DNA of 12,683 bases from Saccoglossus kowalevskii (taxonomy: Eukaryota; Hemichordata; Enteropneusta; Harrimaniidae), in NCBI RefSeq assembly GCF_000003605.2, contig NW_003151753.1:389819-402501 (forward strand), written 5' to 3'. The translations under genes and the position numbers were made by a program. Numbering within the stretch: the first letter of the stretch is position 1; each line of letters begins with the position of its first letter. The notes beneath the pieces were generated by a model. It was not told the DNA's origin and ran no database searches. It saw nothing but the letters and a program-made list of their open reading frames with translations. Below, piece after piece: positions 7,285 through 12,683 of this stretch.

Positions 7285-8213
7285 GCACTAAAATGGCTAA
7301 TATATTGAATCAGATTGCAAAATAAATGCATGTGCAAATGTGTGAAAAAGATCAGCCATTTTGAATACGATCCGAAAAAAAATGCTGTGCATCAAGAACT
7401 CATTATATTCAATGTATGTAGCAGGTTTAAATGAAACAAGTCATTGAAAATGACACAGTCCCCGTTAAATGTTTGAAAGTTCTCTTTGTGCTGGTCATAT
7501 TAAAGCGGAGAGGTTGTCACGAGCGTGTCCTTGAAACTTGAGTTCCAAGTGGCATATACAAAAGATTGTTTATTTACATCAAAACACGCGTTTTAGTAGT
7601 AGTAGTAATATGGCCAAAATTAAAAACAGCCATTATTCGACCATCTTTGATCTGATTATGAAATACACTGATATGTATATGATGTATGTGCCAAATTCAA
7701 ATGAAAATGGTACATAAATTGTGGAAATATAGTAGTAAGGCCAAAAAGTCAGATGGCTGTCAATCGGCCATCCTTGACTAGATTTTGAAACAAATTGTCA
7801 TGGACATGCATCCTAACATGTATAAAGTACATGTATGTGCCAAATTTGAATGAAAACTGACAAGATACCGCATAAAATCTTTGATCCAATTGCAAAATAA
7901 ATCGTCATGGACATGTATCCTAACATGAATAATCTATGTACCAAGTTTGAATGAAAACTGACAAAGCATGTCCAAAATACAACATTTTCAAAAAACAAGA
8001 TGGCTGCCAGTCGGCCATTTTGAATTGTAACGCTAAACCACTGCATGTGCATATGTCCCACATAAAGTACTAGGCACATGCAAAGAATGAACAGAATCGA
8101 CCCAAGGGATTCTGAGACACGACTCCGGATGGACGCACGGATGCACAGACGCATGGACGAACGAAGACCGAATTATAAGTCCCCGTTTTCGGACTTCGTC
8201 CGAACGGGGACTA
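7285..8213 (+). mobile_element. Dispersed repeat with tandem internal units and hairpin end, copy 1
   Basis: The region is built of decayed units about 90-110 bp long. Each unit combines a CCATTTTGAAT-like word, a GATCnnATT..AAAATAAAT stretch and a GTGCCAAATTTGAATGAAAA stretch. The clearest pair is 7772-7865 and 7879-7966, which share CATGGACATG, ATCCTAACATG and TTTGAATGAAAACTGACAA. The right end is a GGATGGACGCACGGATG-like tract (8128-8165), then TATAAGTCCCC and a strong hairpin at 8178-8212. The left boundary is approximate. No reverse transcriptase, transposase or helicase is encoded, so it would be non-autonomous. Similar layouts are known to me from dispersed repeats of molluscs, but I cannot assign a class. 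Confidence 0.7.
8178..8212. repeat. Strong terminal hairpin of repeat copy 1
   Basis: The arms AGTCCCCGTT(TT)CGGAC and GTCCGAACGGGGACT pair over 15 bp around a TTC loop, with a 2-nt bulge on the left arm. GC content is far above the surroundings. It is followed directly by AAATATGG. It probably marks the 3' end of the element, because the second copy ends in a related but decayed stem. Confidence 0.9.
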
Positions 8214-8221
8214 AATATGGT

Positions 8222-8725
8222 TCATGCATGACTGAGATCCAGTTCATGAATGGCAGAAATGCTTGACTTTGATGCATGTTTAACATTAAAATGATCATCA
8301 AATCACATTGCATATGTCTGACATGATGTATGGTGCATGTGTACAGTTTGAATGGCATGTCCTGGAACAGCATTCGTTATAAAATGGCCACCAGTTAGTC
8401 ATTTTGAATCTTATCTAGAAAAAAAATAAAGTTGCGCATCAAGAATCCATGAAGCGAAACATACATAGTAAATTTGAATAAAATATATTCTCAAGCACAA
8501 CTGAGAACCTGTTCTAGAAATTGAATGGCAGAAATTTGGATACATTTTAGCATTGAATGGTGCCATTCTACCATTTTGAATTGAATCATAAAACAAATAA
8601 ATGTGGATATATATGACATGATGCGTGGTGTATGCCCATGCAGGCAGTTACAGGTCAGGACAAATGGATGAACAGATGGAGATGAAACTATAAGTCCCTG
8701 TTTTCAAACTATGTCAGGGAGTAAA
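8222..8725 (+). mobile_element. Dispersed repeat with hairpin end, copy 2 (decayed)
   Basis: It lies head to tail after copy 1. From 8389 it carries TCATTTTGAATCTTATC, an A-run, then GCGCATCAAGAA, which matches 7357-7400 in copy 1 (CCATTTTGAATACGATC, A-run, GTGCATCAAGAA). Its right end repeats the GGATGAACAGATGGA tract and ATAAGTCCCTG. The terminal stem has decayed to TCCCTG (8695-8700) and CAGGGA (8715-8720). It is shorter and more diverged than copy 1; the left boundary is approximate. Confidence 0.65.
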
Positions 8726-8983
8726 CAGTACCTCATGTCACGATGTACGATACATCATTTTTTTTACCTTATGTTACCAGCCTACAACTTGTGATTAGGG
8801 AATACTAGCTCCAGCAAAGAAAACAATGATAAAAGCGTAATAATACTGCCAAAATGGTTACCTTTTATGAAAATGCACAATTTCCTGAGAAAAAAAAAAT
8901 GTCAGTGTCTCCAAACCTTTTTTTAAGTCATTATCTTTATATTGCGTGGGAGTACAATTTATTTTGATTATTTTTTATTCATA

Positions 8984-9060
8984 TAAGATAAGATAAGATA
9001 AGATAAGATAAGATAAGATAAGATAAGATAAGATAAGATAAGATAAGATAAGATAAGATA
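8984..9060. repeat. (TAAGA)n pentanucleotide microsatellite, about 15 copies
   Basis: An uninterrupted AGATA/TAAGA run of 77 bp. Every unit contains AGATAA, the GATA-factor consensus WGATAR, repeated every 5 bp. A T-run follows it. The minus-strand open frame across it (repeating LSYLI) is an artefact of the repeat. It lies within the C1GALT1 intron. Confidence 0.97.
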
Positions 9061-9714
9061 TTTTTTTATTACAACCATATTGAAAGAAACTCAATATAGG
9101 TGAATATATATTTTTCCTGGTGATCGGAAGCCAAACAAAGATGAGAACAAACCATGTAAACCAGCACACATGCAAATATTATTTGAGCAATTTATTTATA
9201 CTTTGTATTATCAAGATAAATATTTGGCAGAAAAACAAAAAATATTTGAAAAAATAACGTGCGGTGCCATGCAAAGCTATACAACTCAATACAAGAGAAG
9301 TAACTACACCAGATGTTATTCTTTGTCACCACGTAATGACACGCTATTACAGTAGGTATAGTTTTTATTTGCAGTCTTAGGCTAGCTATCCTGGCGAGTT
9401 CAACGAGCTCATAAAAGCATGTATCTCACCACATGGTATGCAATTATGAAAATTTTAACAGTCAACACGTGACAACAACTATGAACATGATTGGGGTATT
9501 TCATTCAGAATCTTAGCAACCTGTTGCAACAAGCTGCAAATGTGTTATTTTAATGATGGAAAAAAACAGCAATTATTTCCCATAAATTAAAATAAAGAGG
9601 AATCAAAATTGAGGGGGAAATGAACTTTATCACATGTAAGCCAAAATTTTCGAACCAAAACGTGCAAAAGTGTTTTGACCTGTAACTTCATCAGCTGACT
9701 GCCACACGTCAAAT
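9061..9714. other. Intronic AT-rich DNA, nothing supported
   Basis: No exon or element was recognised. A 61-codon plus-strand frame at 9170-9355 has no recognisable content. A 14-nt word CACCACATGGTATG at 9427-9440 also occurs at 5328-5341, without further similarity between the flanks. Confidence 0.55.
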
Positions 9715-9926
9715 TACTGTAGAATACTTTATTTTCGCTTGGAATTTATTTTCGCTATTTTCGCTGAAGGGATGATTCCGTGAAAATAAAATCCAGCGTA
9801 TATACTTTTTTCCCTATATTTCACATTAAACTCATCAAAAATCAGTGAAAATAAATTCCATACAAAATGCCCAAAAAGCTTTTTCAGCGAAAATTAATTC
9901 CAGCTAAAATAAAGTATTCCACAGTA
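9715..9926 (+). mobile_element. MITE family 1, copy 3 (full length, 212 bp)
   Basis: This is the longest and best-preserved copy. The left end begins TACTGTAGAATACTTTATTT and the right end closes AAAGTATTCCACAGTA. With the extra 17 bp at 9740-9756 the inverted ends extend to about 42 bp. Apart from that piece it matches copy 2 with about five substitutions. The core word GAAAATAAATTCC recurs on both strands: 9780-9794, 9845-9859, 9887-9901 and 9903-9920 on plus, and within 9721-9756 on minus. TA at both outer edges suggests a TA target duplication. There is no open frame, so it is non-autonomous. It sits in the C1GALT1 intron. Confidence 0.93.
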
Positions 9927-11175
9927 TCACGTTTTAAGATTTAGGTAACATTCAGTAAATGTATATTTAAATAACAGAATTTTATAATTAAATATAATTT
10001 TTTTTTTCTTTTGCAATCAATAATCAATCTATCTAAATTCCCCAATTAGTTGAAATATTTTAAATTTGTGGCTGATCTTATCAAGCACTTCACTGTCTAT
10101 GCACAAGTTCAACAAAATCTTAGTATTTTATTTCACCACCAGCTCCTTCTTTTCATCACAAATTCACAAAATGGTCCCGTTTATAGTCTGCATTTTCCTA
10201 TAGAAGATTGGGACAAAAATAGCCAAATATTTCAGTAAAAACTGAAAATTTACTCAAATTTTGTCTGTTGGTTCCAAAATTAGGGTTCATTTCCAGAAAT
10301 ATTGAAGAATATAAGAAAAAAAGTGCATAAAGTGAGAAAGTAAGGTGGTGAAAACGTTATATACACATTCTAGAATAGGGCACCACACATCCGGTAAATT
10401 TGGGTCTACCCTTAATATATTAGAATGCCAGTTCACACAAAGACAGCCTCAAATTCACGTAGAAATATTTTGTATATCTACAAAATTGGATATCACTTTT
10501 TTTTAAATTGTAAAATTGCTTTTTATAACCTTTAGCACCACTTGTGATAGCAGCACAATCCAAGATAAGACAGTATAATGATAAAACACGATACAAACTA
10601 AACAGGGATTTTGTGACATATTACACAAGCGAATATATCATGAAGATATAAATTGGGTATTTGGCCATGATTGCAAGACCTCTCAAGATAAAATTAGCAT
10701 ATTTCGGGAAGATAATCACCTGACAAAGCTTAGTCTGCTACCAAATATTCTTGGTTACTACTTATAACTTTAATAGATAGTTGATAGTTTTAATTTTATT
10801 ATTAGTCTTAGTTTTATTATTATTAAACTTATTAGCTAGTATTAGTAAAAATTTTAATACATTACATTTTACGTTTATACTTAACATTATAATATTTTCT
10901 CTTTCTTTATTATTTCATTATTTTTTTATATTTAAGATATTTTTTTATTGAGTCATTCAAGTCCCTTAAAAGATACATTTCAGTTTCACATAAATCTCAT
11001 ATGAAATACCTTTACATGGTCAATACAGTCAGAAATTTACCCCATTTCTTAATATGTGCATTTAATTACCCTTTTTTGTTGGCAATAACATATTCAGTGT
11101 TCTGAATATTTTGAACAAACGGTTTAAGATGTTTGAAATGTGGAATCTTTCCTTTACATTTGCAGATATAAATTA
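9927..11175. other. Intronic AT-rich DNA, nothing supported
   Basis: No exon or structured mobile element was recognised. From about 10740 to 10930 the sequence becomes very AT-rich with repeated TTATTATTA and AGTTTTA words. A 62-codon plus-strand frame at 10050-10238 shows no domain. Confidence 0.55.
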
Positions 11176-11290
11176 TTATTTCATTATTATTATTATACTT
11201 TGTTATACTTTTATTGCTACTGTACTGATAGAAATACTGTATTTCTAAAGATGCAATAAATATTATTATTATTATTATATATAATATTGG
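11176..11290 (+). repeat. (ATT)n tracts and possible retroposon 3' tail
   Basis: An ATT-rich tract at about 11173-11196 is followed by the dyad GAAATACTGTATTTC (11231-11245), then GCAATAAA and a clean (TAT)n run to about 11278. AATAAA followed by a trinucleotide microsatellite resembles the tail of some non-LTR retroposons. No upstream retroposon body was recognised, so a plain microsatellite is equally possible. Confidence 0.4.
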
Positions 11291-11461
11291 TTCTATACAA
11301 GTTCTAATTGTAGTATGAAATGAAATATTTCATGTCTGTAACACTTTGTAATTACTGTACAAATGATGGCTCTATGTATAGACATCTTTCCAAGAGTTCT
11401 ACATGTAAGTGAACAATGCCTCCAAAAATTATTTAATAAAAAAATATAGAATGATACATAC

Positions 11462-12138
11462 CTGTGGAGTTTTATAATATATATATTGCCAATACCAAAA
11501 ATTTTTAGGTAGTGTATCAGGAACCAATAGATGATCAGGTACAAATGGATGGAATCTTTCCCGTTCATTTGAATCACGACTGTCAGAAGCGATAACACCC
11601 ACACTGTCCAGGCATCTGCCCATTTCTACATCTTCAGCTCCATTATTAGATGGTCCCTTGCATTTTTTTGTGTCTTTGAAGGCTTTCTCCACCAGTCGTT
11701 TCAGTCCTTCGCGACTGATCACATACCCAGAACCGCCACTCATGTAACCTTGTGCAACATATGGCTTAAATCTCCGGCCGTAATACAATGGCTGGGTTGG
11801 ATCTTTATCTGACAGAAAATATCTCAAATTTTCAGCGACAACGTACGTGTCGTCATCAGCTTTCATAAACCAATCAGCATCATCAAGATGGTGATCATAA
11901 ATGTACTGGAAAGCTGCTCTCGTTTTTGCCCAAAGTGCATTCCTTCCTTCGACAACTTTTAAATCAATAGTTGGAAAGCTCTTATCTTCTTCCGAACTCA
12001 TATATAGTACTTTATCAATTCTCCTTGCCCAAGTTGCTTTCACATGTTTCAGTTTACTTTCTTTGTTTGCAGGGTATGTGGCAACCCATACCAGCACTCT
12101 AACTCTGTTTTCTAAGTTTTTAGCAATGCTATCATCAC
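11462..12138 (-). CDS. C1GALT1: C1GALT1 internal exon: catalytic core of core 1 beta-1,3-galactosyltransferase
   Basis: This exon encodes 225 full codons plus two bases of a split codon (phase-1 acceptor). The enzyme (GT31 family, T-synthase) is a Golgi type II membrane protein that transfers galactose from UDP-Gal to GalNAc on Ser/Thr (Tn antigen), making core 1 O-glycans. Exon codons 1-20 read DDSIAKNLENRVRVLVWVAT. HVKATWARR follows at about 31-39, then VEGRNALWAKT. DADWFMKADDDTYV contains the metal and nucleotide-sugar binding DDD at codons 94-96 (11857-11849). Next come YYGRRFKPYVAQGYMSGGSG, the acidic EDVEMGRC and RFHPFVPDH, and NFWYWQYIYY near the end. All hallmarks of an active enzyme are present. 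The acceptor on minus is TTTGTTTCTTTTGACCAG (AG at 12140-12139) and the donor is CACAG|GTATGT. GTG codon 14 is valine, not a start. The anchor and stem exons lie outside the window. A lineage-specific C1GALT1-like paralogue is possible. Confidence 0.96.
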
Positions 12139-12683
12139 CTGGTCAAAAGAAACAAACAAACTTATATTACAACACACCAGGCAGAATTCCAAATAAGGAA
12201 TGATGATGTGACATGGGTATGTACGTCCTTTCTTTTTAGGAAATGAGAATTCCAAATAAGGAATGATGATGTGACCTGGATTTCTACATCCTACCTTATT
12301 AGTAAATGAGAATTCCAAATAAGGAATGATGATGTGACATGGGTATGTACATCCTTTCTTTTTAGGAAATGAGAATTCCAAATAAGGAATGATGATGTGA
12401 CTAGGATTTCTGCATCCTACCTTATTAGAAAATAAGAATTCCAAATAAGGAATGATGATGTGACCTGGATTTGTGCATCCTATCTTATTAGGAAATGAGG
12501 ATGATTATGTTCTAAATTAAAATATAGATACCATATCGTTTCAAATAATTGTGGACTGTTGCAGCTAAGGTTCAATGAAAAAAAAAAAAAAGTGTTGTTT
12601 GTTCATATTATCAGAACCACAATTGATTTTTAAATAATTAATTAACAATTAATTTTAAATGACATATATCCAAACATGCGCAA
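12139..12683 (-). other. C1GALT1: C1GALT1 upstream intron, partial (runs off the right edge)
   Basis: Minus-strand intronic sequence leading to the acceptor AG at 12140-12139. It holds the 63-bp minisatellite and, at 12499-12683, AT-rich filler with an A-run at about 12578-12591 and nested TTAATTAA/AATTAATT words at about 12635-12655. The phase is 1, judged from the split codon at the exon start. No other exon was recognised. Confidence 0.8.
12184..12498. repeat. 63-bp minisatellite, five units in an A-B-A-B-B order
   Basis: Units start at 12184, 12247, 12310, 12373 and 12436, with exact 63-bp spacing. Each opens GAATTCCAAATAAGGAATG, then ATGATGTGAC. Type A continues ATGGGTATGTAC and TCCTTTCTTTTTAGG (units 1 and 3). 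Type B continues CTGGATTTCTACATCCTACC and TTATTAG (units 2, 4, 5 with small changes). A degraded GGATGATTATG follows. Each unit holds an EcoRI word GAATTC. As 63 is divisible by 3, a minus-strand open frame (12112-12444) repeats HIIIPYLEFSF every 21 residues. It lies in the intron directly upstream, on minus, of the C1GALT1 acceptor and is best read as non-coding. Confidence 0.96.

Larger units (their letters stand above)
6920..11461 (-). other. C1GALT1: C1GALT1 last intron (4542 bp, phase 0)
   Basis: On the minus strand the donor is CACAG|GTATGT (GT at 11461-11460) and the acceptor is TTTTCACAG|GG (AG at 6921-6920). Joining the exons restores KTPQ followed by GLGCCADH in frame. If the intron were retained, reading through the donor would add ten residues (VCIILYFFIK) and stop, losing the conserved C-terminal segment. 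The intron is largely repeat-derived: a hairpin-ended dispersed repeat in two copies, a GATA-type microsatellite, a young MITE and AT-rich filler. No further exon was recognised inside it. Confidence 0.9.

Noticed and set aside
8178-8216. Hairpin followed by CTAA read as a Helitron 3' end
   Set aside because: Helitron ends have the hairpin some 10 nt before CTRR; here the ACT is part of the stem itself and no 5' TC terminus could be placed. Possible but not supportable.
7813-8596. Overlapping short frames on both strands
   Set aside because: They lie inside the hairpin-ended dispersed repeat and do not resemble transposition proteins.
8975-9175. Minus-strand frame repeating LSYLI
   Set aside because: Artefact of the pentanucleotide microsatellite.
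11293-11604. Minus-strand 103-aa frame overlapping the C1GALT1 exon in another frame
   Set aside because: Shadow of the conserved exon and adjoining intron; no domain.
11901-12203. Plus-strand 100-aa frame antisense to C1GALT1
   Set aside because: Antisense shadow of the coding exon, extending into the intron.
12112-12444. Minus-strand 110-aa repetitive frame (HIIIPYLEFSF period)
   Set aside because: Generated by the 63-bp minisatellite in an intron; it crosses the C1GALT1 acceptor in a different frame from the enzyme.
1-12683. CRISPR arrays, operons, phage or toxin-antitoxin-type systems
   Set aside because: The tandem repeats have no unique spacers, and the genes are intron-containing animal genes; nothing prokaryotic is present.
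1-12683. tRNA, rRNA or other structured RNA genes
   Set aside because: No cloverleaf with A and B box words, rRNA core or snRNA-like sequence was recognised by eye; a covariance-model scan would be needed to exclude small ones.

Overview
The window is eukaryotic nuclear DNA from an animal, strongly AT-rich and mostly non-coding. The evidence is an intron-split gene with canonical GT/AG junctions, abundant short inverted-repeat elements, minisatellites and microsatellites, and no bacterial gene organisation. The style of the repeats (small MITEs opening with TACTGT, and a dispersed repeat ending in a GC-rich hairpin after a GGATGGACG-like tract) resembles what is common in marine invertebrates, especially molluscs. 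That taxonomic guess is from memory and was not tested.

Two genes are supported, both on the minus strand. At the right is the 3' half of a core 1 beta-1,3-galactosyltransferase gene (C1GALT1, T-synthase). It has an internal exon at 11462-12138 carrying the DDD metal-binding motif and a terminal coding exon at 6773-6919, joined by a 4.54-kb phase-0 intron. The exons encoding the N-terminal cytosolic tail, membrane anchor and stem lie beyond the right edge. At the extreme left, 203-1 is a probable first coding exon of an unrecognised gene. It begins at an ATG with an in-frame stop just upstream and runs off the left edge.

The roughly 6.5 kb between the two genes holds: a 12-copy 15-bp minisatellite rich in CATGTG E-box cores (about 290 bp upstream of the left ATG); purine/pyrimidine-skewed tracts; a CpG-enriched patch with a perfect cAMP response element and two CTCF-like motifs (about 1040-1410); a 95-bp direct duplication whose copies each contain a perfect CArG box; a GC-rich 193-bp element with inverted ends; and two copies of a MITE family. 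The C1GALT1 intron holds two head-to-tail copies of a larger dispersed repeat with tandem internal units and a terminal hairpin, a 15-copy GATA-type pentanucleotide array, and a third, nearly identical MITE copy. Just upstream of the C1GALT1 internal exon, five 63-bp minisatellite units abut the splice acceptor.

Nothing in the window is a prokaryotic-type defence, toxin or gene-cluster system. The observations most worth follow-up are the structured repeats (E-box array, CArG duplication, laddered MITE, hairpin-ended repeat, in-frame 63-bp minisatellite) and the unidentified left-edge gene. Most other open frames are chance frames or lie inside repeats.
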